DNA of 64,000 nucleotides from Trichuris trichiura (lineage: Eukaryota; Nematoda; Enoplea; Trichinellida; Trichuridae), in assembly GCA_037903355.1 (NCBI GenBank), contig JBAJFE010000020.1:1-64000 (forward strand). The letters are read 5' to 3'. Below the pieces are notes generated by a model, which saw nothing but the letters and a program-made list of their open reading frames with translations, searched no databases and was not told where the DNA came from. The position numbers and the translations under genes are program-made. Below, in pieces: positions 21,326 to 32,703 of the stretch (its first letter is position 1; each line of letters opens with the position of its first letter).

Positions 21326-21432
21326 TAATTCTTATCCCACGATTATGCATCCCTTTTAGTTGATATACTGCAAAACCAAATAATCATGCAACATTGGTGT
21401 AAATTAAACTGAAACTAAAATAAAACGAAAAA

Positions 21433-21550
21433 GCCTACGACACCGAGTGTTCCCATGTTGTCTCCAACCATAGTACTAACCCGGCCTAACGTTGCTTAAC
21501 TTCGCAGATCTGACGGGATGCGGTGCTTTCAACGTAGTATGATCGCAGGC
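21433..21550 (-). rRNA. 5S ribosomal RNA, right copy
   Basis: On the minus strand it starts GCCTGCGATCATACTACGTT and ends GTGTCGTAGGC, with the same internal control region and T5 terminator as the left copy. One helix I pair is a G-T wobble. Probably functional. Confidence 0.92.
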
Positions 21551-21873
21551 ACTTCAGTTCTAGTTGAAGTTCTTTACACGCAAGTACTAAAGATGCACGC
21601 GAGAGCTTAACTCTACTATGCGTGAACTCATAGCAGCCCCTGAGACAGATTTCAATAATACACCTAAATGGTAGTCTTTTCGCATTATCTCAGCCGCAGC
21701 ACCTCCGTTACATCTGGAGTCTCATAAGAGTATTTATACCTTAAACCAGTGATCCTCACGGTGAGCCGGTACTACTTGAGCTTTCCAACAATTCACCTAG
21801 AAAGCTGCCATTCCACAGCTAGAAAGTCAGTGACTAGCTCTTGCTACAGTTTGCTTACAAAATTACCATTCGA

Positions 21874-21946
21874 GCTCCGGTGGCGCAGTCGGTAGCGCGT
21901 GCGTTTCATAATCTCAAGGTCGTGGGTTCGGGACCCATCCGAGGCA
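21874..21946 (+). tRNA. Met-type tRNA (CAT), partly degraded
   Basis: Mirror partner of 12250-12322. The anticodon loop TTCATAA keeps CAT, but the anticodon stem has an added mismatch (TGCGT against TCTCA) and the acceptor has one mismatch and one wobble. The T-arm is GTGGGTTCGGGACCC. Possibly a pseudogene. Confidence 0.7.
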
Positions 21947-22066
21947 CTAGTCGTTGCCTCTATATGTGCGGTGGCAGACGTGAATACCCTTCATGAGTGA
22001 TACGAACTAAGGTTATAAGGAAACGAGTGTGCACTAGCGCTCTGGTCTGCTCGCACATCTAAACTG

Positions 22067-22327
22067 TTAATTTTTCTGAAGCTCAAGCTCCCTGTCGCTA
22101 CCAATAATCTTTATGTCAACCACTGGAAAAATTAGCGGGAAATGGTAAAGTAGGGTAAGGCCACGTTCTACTAATTTTTTCGCCCTCTTGTTATACGTAG
22201 TCAGACAGCTGTGCTTCCTATCGCTCCATTTCCTTGGCAACCTTACTGCTTCACTCGGCGAATCGTTGCTTCGACGAGCGGTTCCCTGCTCTTCAATGTT
22301 CTCCAATCGTCTTCTGGAATCTTCCAT
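22067..22327 (-). CDS. Hypothetical 86-residue frame, right copy
   Basis: Mirror copy of 11869-12129, identical except for its final residue. Unknown function; may not be coding. Confidence 0.3.
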   Translation of the reverse strand: MEDSRRRLENIEEQGTARRSNDSPSEAVRLPRKWSDRKHSCLTTYNKRAKKLVERGLTLLYHFPLIFPVVDIKIIGSDRELELQKN

Positions 22328-23618
22328 TACGTCTTGGAGAGCGATACGTTTACTTTGAGAATCGCCGGCCCAGTTTTTAAGTTAGGGGCAATAAAAGACT
22401 CACTGTAGTAGGTGATCATAAATTAGAATACAGCTCCTCAATCATTTACTGGCCGGTGTCCCATTAGGTAATACCGTGGCGATATACTCGAAGGACGTAA
22501 AGCATCCGTGATCCTTTCTTGATGGGAATGCTTCATAACCTCCTCAATCTTGCAGGCCCCTTTCCAAAACCATTTCGCTGCAGTGGTTGCGATTTATCCT
22601 TTCATAGCATAAATTGGTCATAACGTCGTGGAACAGTTTCGCAAATGGGTAGGAAACTTCTGTTTTCTCACTAAAACTAAAAAAGCCTAATGTTCACTCT
22701 TAACCACATCCCGAAGTCGATGAAGGGACTAGGCCATAAGAAAGTTTACATCTATACGTTCAAGGCAAACGGTCAAGCAGGCACTGCCCATGAGAATGCC
22801 AACCTCGATCATCTCCCAGCCTAAGAAAAGCATTGGCCCAGATAACACGAGCAAAGCACAACGCACGGGCCGCTGAAAAGCCCTCATTGTCAATGGCGCG
22901 CGTCAACCGGTGTCGCGTTTAGCGCACTCGTAACGAGCATGCGAATTCTTCCTTTCAGGTGCAGTGTTTCCTCTACAAAATGTGTTCAGGAAAGACGATG
23001 CAATGATAAGCATTTTTCAACTCAGAAATTTTGCATCAGTAAAAATTGAAAACAAAATGCAATACATAACTAACAACGCTTCCCTCCGCCTAAACGATCC
23101 AAATGGCTTTTTAGGAGAATCTACGAAATGAATTTCAAAAATGAATTTAGTCACAGTAAACTAATGGAAACTTCAAGTTCGCACTGGAAAGCAAGTTAAT
23201 TAATTCGACATGACGACTGAGAAAAAGATTGTTTATACAATGTTAAAAAATGAAATGGTCGGAAAAATTATGAGATTTTAAGCCCAGTTATGTTACTCTA
23301 CCAAAAGATCGATAGCCTTTGGCATTGATTCTTGAGCACATGGAAACAGTGTACTGTACTTTTTACAGTTGTTGTTTGCGTCGTGTAAATGTGGCCCCAT
23401 CTGGCAGAGAAGAATGTGACATGCGTTCTGTGCTTGCAACATTTAGTTGTACTTGTTAAAAGTTTCCCCGAATTCTTCGTGTCGTAGTTAATGATCTCGG
23501 GTTTGTTGAATGAAATTTTTCGACCGTTAGCCCCATGTTCACACTTTTAATCTGTGCGTACTTTGGACGACCGGCTATTGAACAGCGCCAAGCTGTACGA
23601 AACTGAAAAAGCGCTGAA
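22328..23618. other. Arm sequence without a recognised gene
   Basis: Mirror of 10579-11868; nothing identified. Confidence 0.4.
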
Positions 23619-24177
23619 ATGGGTGATGCCGTCGTGAGAAGCGAAATGAAGAAGGTAGACAATCCTGTTTCGTCACTGGAGTCCCTTGGTGCGGATTGGA
23701 ATTCGAAAACGGCACATCAGAAATTCTGCGAGCTTCTAAGCTGTCTGAGAATCCAGTCAAAATGTTCATTTTCACTGTTACAAGGTAGGTGAGGAAAAAA
23801 ACTGTTTTTGCGGCTGCGCCCCTTACCGTTGTACGTTCAGAAGAACATATTTCGCCGAATGAGTCGTGTATTCCCAATCTGAATTCGGCAGGCATTGGCA
23901 CTTTAGAATCGGGGAACCTTACTTCTTCATCGTCAAAAACAGCGTTTGAGAATAAGTCTTCAAAAATTGAATTACATAACGAGTGGCAGCCAGAATTTGT
24001 CAAGTCTACGGAAGCTGATAATGTTGAATCGATTTTGGCTGATGGCAATCTGGTTGAAAGGTTGGGAAGGTATCACATTTCGTTAAGCGGTGTTTTGACG
24101 CAGTTATATTCTTGTTTTTCTACAGTTTTTCGCGGAATTTGACCCGGAAATGGGTCAAATTCTGCGAAGAAACTTAA
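23619..24177 (+). CDS. Three-exon gene of unknown function, right copy
   Basis: Exons 23619-23784, 23841-24069 and 24126-24177 total 447 nt (148 residues plus stop), with GT-AG introns of 56 bp each. The start is MGDAVVRSEMKKVDNPVSSL, just after an in-frame TGA. Exon 2 is Ser/Asn/Glu-rich; exon 3 encodes FSRNLTRKWVKFCEET and contains the hairpin-forming inverted repeat (24126-24172). Exon lengths of 166 and 229 nt equal those of the left copy. No known domain, so no role can be proposed. Two preserved spliced frames after duplication argue for selection, or for very recent origin. Confidence 0.6.
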
Positions 24178-25490
24178 GAAAAATAAGTTAAGAAACCCGT
24201 CACGAAGAAACGAAAAAGAAAAAAGTTATATTGTTAATTATTTTCGCGCCTATGGCGTATCATTAGAGCAAGGCTGTTGTCTGAGTATTTGTCGACGGCC
24301 AATTGTGATGGCGGCAGCTGCGGTACACTGGTGGAACTTCTATGTGGTGTGTGTTGCTTTCTACGCGAAGGCCATTGCGTCATCGCATTTCTACCAGAGA
24401 AGACGTATACTCGTTGGTGCCGACACTCTTTGAATTGGGCCGAATGCTTGCTTTGGATGAAATTAATTGGATTACTAAGCTGTCAGAAACCCAGTGGCAA
24501 GCGGACACAGAAATACGTTACCAAACGCTTTATTCTCGACACGACAGCTTGCACCACGCAGACGACCAGCAGCAAGCACGAACGAACAACTCTCTTATCT
24601 CTATTTGCCTGGCCTGCGCGTTAGTCAGATTGCTGGCACAGAGCGAAGGATCAGCGGCTGGCGGAGCCGGAAATGTTTACGCTCCTGCCTGAACGATACG
24701 CCCCCGCGAACGTCTGGCGCCCGCTTTGGGCTCGCGGACGTGCGCAGGCTCCGCTACATAAGCCCAATAGCATCGCAACTTTCTGCAGTTAAGAATGCCG
24801 ATCTTGTCATCGATTCGGAGTTCAACGATATATTGTTGAAGCTAGCGTATCTTACATGGGGGGGGGGGGTTTGCTCTCAAACAGAAGACTGTTGTCATTG
24901 GAAAGCTGTAATAACGAATGGGAAAGACATGCAGCAAATCGCTGTTTACGTTTCCAAATAGACAACAATCGACGAAGGGTCTCGGATTACCGAAACAATG
25001 GAGAATTAAAATTCATACGTGTTCGGCGACATTACTGTACTACACTGAAGTGGTTACTTAAGTTTTCATCAGACAATCCTGAGGATGTTTTGGTTAGTCT
25101 GACAGAGAAAAGTTAGTTAAATGGTTTTATTGTTCGTTTGGAAGACTTCCTGTCGTGACTGAAAAAAGAAATTCCAGAAAGGGTCATACGAAGCTTGATG
25201 TTTGCCTAATGTTTCTCAATGTATTCTCCAACAATTCAACGCGAGAAATGGCCAGTCGCTTAATTCATCTAGTGTGTTTCAATGGCGTTTTTCTCTTCCA
25301 TACTATTTCATTTCTTACGGCATTGAACAACCGACTTAGAACTGGCACGGGCATGGGGAATCGGAATGTATGATTAAAATAAAAAATTGAAACGGTAGTT
25401 GAATGGCGTTAATGCAGTGAGCTTTCTGCTCAATATGTCTCCTTGTTTTCAACTATGACACAGAAAGCTGCTTAGTTCTGCCAGATCACC
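24178..25490. repeat. Right copy of the near-identical block
   Basis: Partner of 8710-9945; the near-identical part runs from about 24275. It includes a run of ten Gs near 24860. Overlapping open frames (24277-24961) are not called as genes. Confidence 0.6.
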
Positions 25491-27414
25491 TTGCTTCTGG
25501 TTGCTCCACTGTATGCAACTAATAATGCGCTGAACAAAAGTGACTACGGGATGCATTTTTGTTTCCGATTCGGTTTTGACCTGAAACTTTTTTGTTATGA
25601 TGACGTCGTTGTGTTGTTTTGTTCATCCGTCAGGTGATCTTATTTTTATTTGAAGTAAGACAAAACGGCCGTTTAACTGAATTTGTTTTTTAAATCGCAT
25701 AGTTAGACTCGTCAAAACAGTACTACTGTCTTAAGGTAAAATTTTTTATTTTCCCTTGCCGAGAAGCGGACAAGCTATGGAACTTGCACGCCTTCTTAGA
25801 ACTGGGGTATGCTGTCCCTCTCCTTTTGAAACGTCTTGGTTGTTCCCAGTTTCTACAGCCCTCCCCACCTTGCTGTTTGCATGTCGATTGATAATTAAAG
25901 TTTCAACATGGTTGTGGCTCTTTTAGTAAAAGCTCTTTCATCTAAAATCGCGTGTTCCTCCGTCCACCCACTGTACCTGGTATAAAGGTCTTACAAATTT
26001 AGAGAGTGCGAAATGGCACAGCGGCTGTGACAATGAACAAGGCGTTGAATGAAGGGTGCGTAACTGCTTGGTTAATTACTTTTGTTTTGAGGTATACATT
26101 CGAAGCTAAGATAAACTGTATATGTGAGGTGTTGTTAGATAAAGAAGTACCCTGAGACTTCGTTATCCGAACTTTCAATAATCCCAATTCAGCAGAGTTA
26201 CGTTTGAATGAGTGCGCTTCAGTTTGCCCAATCCAACTTAACTCTGACTCAATTTGGCCTAGAAGCAATCAGTCCTATTGCCGTACCTGCATTCATGTAT
26301 ACAATTTGCTTGCTGTAAATCCAGTATACTTAATACATAGAAAGTATGTGTACTAACTACATAGCCAGCACGTTCGTGTGCTATATACAGCATACGTGCT
26401 CTACATGTTCCTTACACTAAGATATTTTCTGTTCTTCAAGATTTCTACAGCGCACACGTAATATAGAGCTTTTATATGGTATAAATTCAAGATATTCGTG
26501 GAATTTGCGGCATTCATGCAGTATACTTTGCCCTTAAGCAAAATACCTCCTTAACTGCGATTTCTATGGTACACATGCAGTGTACGAAGAAAGAAAAAAG
26601 AAAACACATGCAGTGTAGAGAAAAACCTTTTGCTTTGTAAACTAATTAGATGCACGTGACTATGATTATAGAAGAAGAGATGGCGCGTCTCCCCGGCGGA
26701 AAAACATTGGCCATATGTCGACCATCTGCCGTGACCTACGTTTATAAACGCATCTTTAAGCGAAATTAAACGGTTGTGTCGGAAGCAGTTGTGCTGATCA
26801 AACCGGAAGCGCACCCACTGCAGTAGTATGTATGCTATATGTACCTGCATACAAGGAATGTTTACGCTATATATGATATCTACATTATACACATTGCTTA
26901 TAAATAGAATATTTACGCCATAAATGGTCTCTACGGCGTCGATGTAGTATCTATGTTGTGTGAATTTGCGTAATGGGGATGTCCGATGTATATACGGCTG
27001 AAATACTGTATACATTGCTTATAAATAACATGTTTGTAATATACAGGCTCTGTAGCCTTACATGCACCGTCTAGTGTGTATATACTTGCCTACAGGACAT
27101 ATTTATGCCATATACGTTATGGATAAGGTATACTACTTGTGTACTGATGGAGGTCACGCTGAGTTATCATCAAACTTCAAGAGCTGTGATTTCCTATCCT
27201 CTGCTGCGTCAGCTAGACAAGCAAAACGCGACATGTTAGCTGATAATAACCAATGAGGATGAAATGTGTCGTTTTTTCACCGAAACGTTGAACAGTTTGC
27301 GTCTCCATTCGCTTCATGTTTGTGAAAAGTAGAAGACGGTGCTACTTAGGCTTTGGCATTTGAAACGACATAAAGTTGTTCCTTTGGATTACTGTGCTTC
27401 GTTGGTTCGTACGT
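25491..27414. other. Mirror of the AT-rich GTATAC-rich segment
   Basis: Corresponds to about 6815-8710. It carries an extra segment near 26585 containing a second copy of ACATGCAGTGTA, looking like a small tandem duplication. No gene recognised. Confidence 0.4.
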
Positions 27415-27605
27415 TACAGTGACGTACGGGGACAGTTTGAACGCAGCTGTTTTCTGCGGCTTCGTCTAAATTTGTCCCTGCTAATCGCGTGTCGCTCTCT
27501 ATTGCGCATATAGTAGCAACTGAAGAAACCATGTGACTAACGAAGAATAAGTTTCCTTACCGAAGGAATTTTTCAGCTTTACTTAGTGCATTCCGCTTGT
27601 GATTT

Positions 27606-28656
27606 ATGACGAGTACCTACAAAGCCGGATTTAAGTCGCAATTCGTCAAGATTGCAAAAGAAAGCAACAATTCACAAGCGGCCAGGAAGTATGGCGTTAC
27701 CCTGAAAATGGTGATTAATCGGAGGAATCAGGAAAGAGGCCTTGAAGATGCTGAAGAAAAAACGCGCAAGGCGCTCAGGCCTAGCTTACTGCCCGGCACT
27801 GGAAAATTGTTTGGGAGAATGAGTACGATAACAGCGGCCATAGGATTACAAGGACGGACGAGACAGATAAAGCGATGAACTGAGCCCACTGCAACCTACA
27901 CTTATTCTACGGCTTTACCGCAACGACTGGATAGTGCAGCCGTTTTATAAAATGGAAGGACCTCGTCCTGAAGCAGAAGACGAAAACTGCACAAAAAACG
28001 CCCTTGGATTTACAGCATAAGCTGCGTGATTTCCTGCAGTATCTTTTTTGAAAAAGCATAGCGTGCGATCGCCAAATAAGTGGGAATCGAAGCCTTGTTT
28101 CACAAAAGAAATGAAACTGTACTCTATCTCACGAAATTGTATTTCCAGGCATGTCAGTACTCTGACAAGAGGGAATTAGTTTTCATTGGGCAACATCAGT
28201 AATATGGATGAGACGTGAATATTTGTTGATATGATTGGGAATAGAGACATGGACAGTAAAGGTAGAAAGTCTATAATAGTGAAGAGCAGGGGCCATGGAA
28301 GGGCTCACTTCGCAGTGGCACTGTCGTGCCTAGCTGATGGAATGAAGCTGAAGCCCATGGTCATATTTAAGAGGAAAAGGAGGCAAAAGGAAGATTTTCT
28401 TTCTGGCGCCTTTGTCCACTTTCATGAGAACGGCTGGATGGATGAACAGGGTGTGAGATTGTGGATTGACAACATCTGGAGAAAAAGAGCTGGATATAGC
28501 AACAACAGAATCATACTGGTGTGGGATTCATTCCGAAGTCACGTAGCAGAAACAATAAAATCACATTTAAAGAAATGTAAAATAGAAACAACCCTAATTC
28601 CCCGTGAGCGCATGTCAATTCTGCAGCCGCTGGACGTGCGGGTCCGGTGCGGATAA
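27606..28656 (+). pseudogene. pogo-like transposase pseudogene, right copy
   Basis: Mirror of 5577-6626. The helix-turn-helix start (SQAARKYGVT) is followed by broken frames, then the DDE region with DMDSKGRKSIIVKSRGHGRA, CLADGMKLKPMVIFKRKRR, NGWMDEQGVRLWIDNIW, ILVWDSFRSHV and SILQPLDV. An Asn-Met-Asp-Glu-Thr-like element survives better here (about 28202), preceded and followed by stops. It ends at the same point as the left copy. A candidate 5' terminal repeat is at 27415-27446. Confidence 0.87.
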
Positions 28657-29343
28657 TCGAATTAGTATTGCAGTGGCAATCTTAACTGCAAGATCCCTTG
28701 TCATTACCATCTTTTGGTCCAAAACATTTCCTAACGAAGCCCACCTTATGCCGCTTGTTGTAATGCTGTAGCTGAACTAGTCTTAAGCTTGAAGACTCTT
28801 TGTGCAAAACAAAGACTCAGTCTTTCCAGCCGAAAAGGTAACATTCATTCTCATCTTTCATTAATGGCAATAATTACCAAGGGCAATCCACAGACATACT
28901 AATATAATATTTTGTCAGGATGATCTTGTCGCTTGCTTTTGTTGCTTCGCGCGCTGTACGGGAATTTCTCTACAAGCCTTCCTACCAGTCAACTGAGAGT
29001 TCTGTCCAATGTTGAACTTGCTTGGAGTTGTGTAGGCAAAGTCTCGGAATTTACTTCGTACAACAAATACCTTCATTTGCGTAGGAACATTCCTTGGACG
29101 CTACAGCCTTAGTGATTTAGGCAAGAATTGAGCTCATATTTCTGCTGAAAACGCCACCTCGTGCATTGAGGAAATAGTTTTTTGAGAATTTTGTTTTCTC
29201 ACGTTGTGAATTGTTTAGCCATATTCACCTTGTCGCTTTGATACAGTTTTCACATATCCTCTTTCCTTAAACCATTGCAGGGATTAAATTATCCTTCCTT
29301 CTTCATAATCGTATTTCTCGATCCCATCGTAACATTTTTCTCC
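28657..29343. other. Arm sequence without a recognised gene
   Basis: Mirror of 4895-5576, partly diverged around 29030-29100; nothing identified. Confidence 0.4.
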
Positions 29344-29862
29344 TTACACTCTATAATCACTTTGTTTTTCCACATAACTATCTTCCTCTTCTTCCTCATA
29401 ATGATCTTCTTTTATCGGTGTGCAATTTTCATGTGCTTCTTCATAATCATCTTCATCCCTGTCTTCATACTTTTCTTCCCCATCTGTATCACAATCGTAT
29501 TCTAAATCTTCATCTTCTATTTCTTCCTGTTGGTCATTTTCCTTTCCTTCTTGAGAATTACGACCTTTTCTATGATCGTTTTCCTCTTTTCTTTCAGAAT
29601 CTTCTGCCTCTACTAATACTTGACCATCTTTATTTCCTTGCTCATGACATTCTTCTTTTCTTCCTTCATCAAGTTGTTCTTTTTTGATTAATGACTCTGA
29701 GCAGTTTTCTTCCGTGTCTGATGACAATCTATTCTGTTCATCCCAATGACAAAATGAAAAGCTCAGATTGTTCCAAAATGGATACAAAGACGTGTCATTG
29801 GAAGCTTCGCGAAGGGCAGTTTGCCAATCGGTTAAGTGCAGTCTGTTGGCTCTATCGGCACT
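29344..29862 (-). CDS. Acidic-protein last exon, right-arm copy
   Basis: Mirror of the left exon 4376-4894 with the same length (519 nt) and an intact frame, including the acceptor CTAG at 29863-29866. Strongly acidic, with Glu/Asp/Tyr-rich repeats such as EDRDEDDYEEAHENC. Substitutions are spread along it but do not break the frame. The mirrored exons 2 and 3 lie further right, but the LisH-like first exon is absent because the arm ends at 30633. It may be a partial, untranscribed copy. Confidence 0.4.
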   Translation of the reverse strand, partial: SADRANRLHLTDWQTALREASNDTSLYPFWNNLSFSFCHWDEQNRLSSDTEENCSESLIKKEQLDEGRKEECHEQGNKDGQVLVEAEDSERKEENDHRKGRNSQEGKENDQQEEIEDEDLEYDCDTDGEEKYEDRDEDDYEEAHENCTPIKEDHYEEEEEDSYVEKQSDYRV

Positions 29863-31000
29863 CTAGAATGAAGCATATTGTAATTCAAAAAGTATTTTGG
29901 TCATTACGCCAACCTCGAGCGAAAAATAGGCCAAACCACACGTAAGCAGAATTTCTAAGGCACGATCAGGTATACTGCCACCTAGAGGTGATCCGCTTGA
30001 ACTTGCGTACTCCATAGCAAATCGGAGAGCTGTTTCAGAAAAGCCTGAAAATACTTGGAAGGAAAACGAAGGTACATGCTATACAAATAAGGAAAGTTTA
30101 AGACGTGTTTTCTTACACGGAATAGTACGGTAGCAAGGGCATGACTGAACAGCCTGAATAGTTAGAAAAGGAGATGCCCTTAGGTATTCCGAAAATGAAA
30201 ACTGCAGGCAGAAATAAATCTATCGGCAGTTTCATCAAAGAATGGGGAGCAAGGCAGTCTAATTCTTAAGTTCCGTCTCTACGACTGTTCCTACAAGGAG
30301 CCGTGCTCAAAATTTAACTGGAATACGGGCTATGACACTGCTGGTGCATTATAACGACTTATGCTCAAGCCAGGAAAGTGAATGCTTTAAACTTTAGAAA
30401 AAGGAAGATTTAACCTAGTACAATTTGAATTGACAGATCGATCTGAAGGAGGCAGTCCGGTCCACCGAAATAATGAAAAAACCAGAAATCATGACAAGAG
30501 TCAATCGTTCTTTAAACGCAGATTTATTAGCAATAAAATTTCAGTTTTTCCAAGCACAAGGGGTTATGCGGCTTGAGCTAACCTAAATATAGTGTAAAAA
30601 AATGGCTTCCTATTATTCACGCTCACCATTGTTCGTTATACGATTGTTTTGTCTTTTCTCTAACAATCTGCTCATCTGTTCGCTTTTAGGGCATCTTGTA
30701 GTTTATTTACAGATACAACAAACAGGCCGAATTCGTGAACCAAAGATCAATCATGAAACTACTGAAGCCTGTTAAAAGACATCTCATCTTTCGAAATATC
30801 CTAGAAAGCTGCAGAATTGTTTTTGGGTGAAACTAAATGACATTGGGATTACTGCCTGCTCACTTGCCAAAAAAATTCTTGCTGTACAAGCGCGCTCTCA
30901 TGATTCTTGTCTGAAAGCGAACATTAGTACAGCCAGCTAAGCAAAGAGATGACTTGGTCAGAAGTCGGGCACATGAGCAAAACAGCAAGCTACAAATACT

Positions 31001-31073
31001 AGCCCCTGGAGAGAATTGAACTCTCGACCCCTGGTTTACAAGACCAGTGCTCTAACCACTGAGCTACAGAGGC
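31001..31073 (-). tRNA. tRNA-Thr (TGT)
   Basis: A 73-nt cloverleaf starting GCCTCTGTAGCTCAGTGG, anticodon loop CTTGTAA (TGT), T-arm GAGAGTTCAATTCTC. Identical in sequence to the copy at 50459-50531. Confidence 0.95.
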
Positions 31074-31755
31074 ATGTATGTAACACCATAAGACATTGTC
31101 AGAAACAATATCAAACCATAAAACTTGTTTTTTTAAAATGTAAATGCATCCAAGGTACGACAAATTAGCGTAATTAAGTAAACAAAGTTCTAAAGTTGAT
31201 ACTAAAACTGACTTCGAACGCACAGTCTATTCAGAATTGCTAGTTTTGGCTACAGCGTTCCGTGTAAAAGAATAGGATTCGCTTGCGTTAGCTCATAACT
31301 CAAGGAAAGCTAGTGTCTTCTCTACGCTTCCAAAGCATTAAATTCAACTACATGTGCAAGTAACGACGCCACAATGAAAGCAAATATTACTTTACTCGTG
31401 CTTCAATAGGACTTGAATTAATGCTTACGTTGAATCAATCAATCGGTTTACTTAAAAATTTGTAAACAAGATTTTTTAAGCGGACGAACAGTCCCTTCCA
31501 GGATCAATGATACATCCAAAAGACAAATGTTGCTGAGAATAGCTAAGTTTGCCTGCAGGTAAACGTTTGTTACCACTGTACAAAGTATAAGCTTCTCATT
31601 TTTGGTTAAAATACAGATTTAGAGTAAAAAACTGTGTCTGTAAATCCCTGTATGGCACAGCGGCTTGGCTTTATTGTTTTTTTGCGTGTTATTGAGCTTA
31701 AAAGAGTTTTCAAGTACGCTTTAATTCAAATGTTGTCAAGCCTACTTAAAGCTCC

Positions 31756-31840
31756 TAGTAAAATTCTTCGAACCGCTTTTGAATAAGCGACATTTAGATC
31801 TTCAGCTTTCCCTACTGAGCTATCGAGATATTTTATGATT
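31756..31840 (-). pseudogene. tRNA-like relic
   Basis: On the minus strand, TAGCTCAGTAGGGAAAGC resembles a D-arm with box A, and about 35 nt later GCGGTTCGAAGAA resembles box B. Anticodon and acceptor stems do not form well. Identity cannot be assigned. Confidence 0.3.
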
Positions 31841-32703
31841 CATTACCCGTTTTGAAACAATCCAACGTGATTGGAAACAAGCTGAATATATACCTGCAGT
31901 CGCACGTTTTTGCTTGGCCTACGCAGGGAATAACAGACTGAAAGGTCGTCGAATGAGTAGCCATCTCGTGGGTAGCTGCCCCCAGTGACAGACAAAGAAA
32001 ATTTGGGTAAACCGGACCTGCAACAGATATTTATCTTCTCAGCTAACACTCAAGTCCTGCAGTACTCAGCAGCTGTAGAAAGCCTGAGCTTAAAACCAAT
32101 ATCAGAAATTACTTTACTTCGGCTTTCTGCGGTTATTTGGACCATTGTAACTTGAGCTTACTTATGCTTACAGTAATCTTAGACCATCTTGGGACATCAA
32201 GCTTGAATAACAACTTTTTAGTTTCAGCAGAAAGTTACGAACTAATGCCTAAGTTTTATTTTTTTCTGTGTGCCAGGCAAAGTAAGAATTGAATGATAAG
32301 AAAAAAAATATGCAAAAGAAAAACGAAATTGTAGTGACCATTTTCTTCCCCATCTTTTCTTCAATTTTTCTTAGCCTATGCTTTTCTGTACGCAGTGAAG
32401 ATTAATCTCCTTCTCTGTGGTCAAGTTTCTGACTGCATTTCCAACAAACAGTCTACTTTTCATGCTCGCTTAAGCAGCAACTGCTTCTAATGCGAAATTC
32501 TTCCAATAGAAGTCTGTTAATCGAGATGATGCGAGACAGGAAAACATTCGAATTTTTACAGACTAAATTACAACGCCAAACCGGATCAGAAGAATCTAGC
32601 GCGAAATTCTAATATTTGGAATTAATGTACTCCTGTTGTTCAGTTTACTGTAGCAGGCTGCTAGCTATTGTTTGTTTTGCTTGTACACTTTTTATCTGAT
32701 CAA

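Larger units (their letters stand above)
20912..30633 (-). repeat. Right arm of the 27-kb inverted repeat
   Basis: Reverse-complement partner of 3605-13275, with the same contents in mirror order. Private differences include a stop in the frame at 20993, the CAT rather than GAT anticodon in the tRNA, and a roughly 36-bp insertion near 26585. Confidence 0.95.
30634..32703. other. Intergenic stretch between the palindrome and POLR3B
   Basis: Apart from the tRNA-Thr and a tRNA-like relic, I see only AT-rich sequence without convincing frames. Confidence 0.45.
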
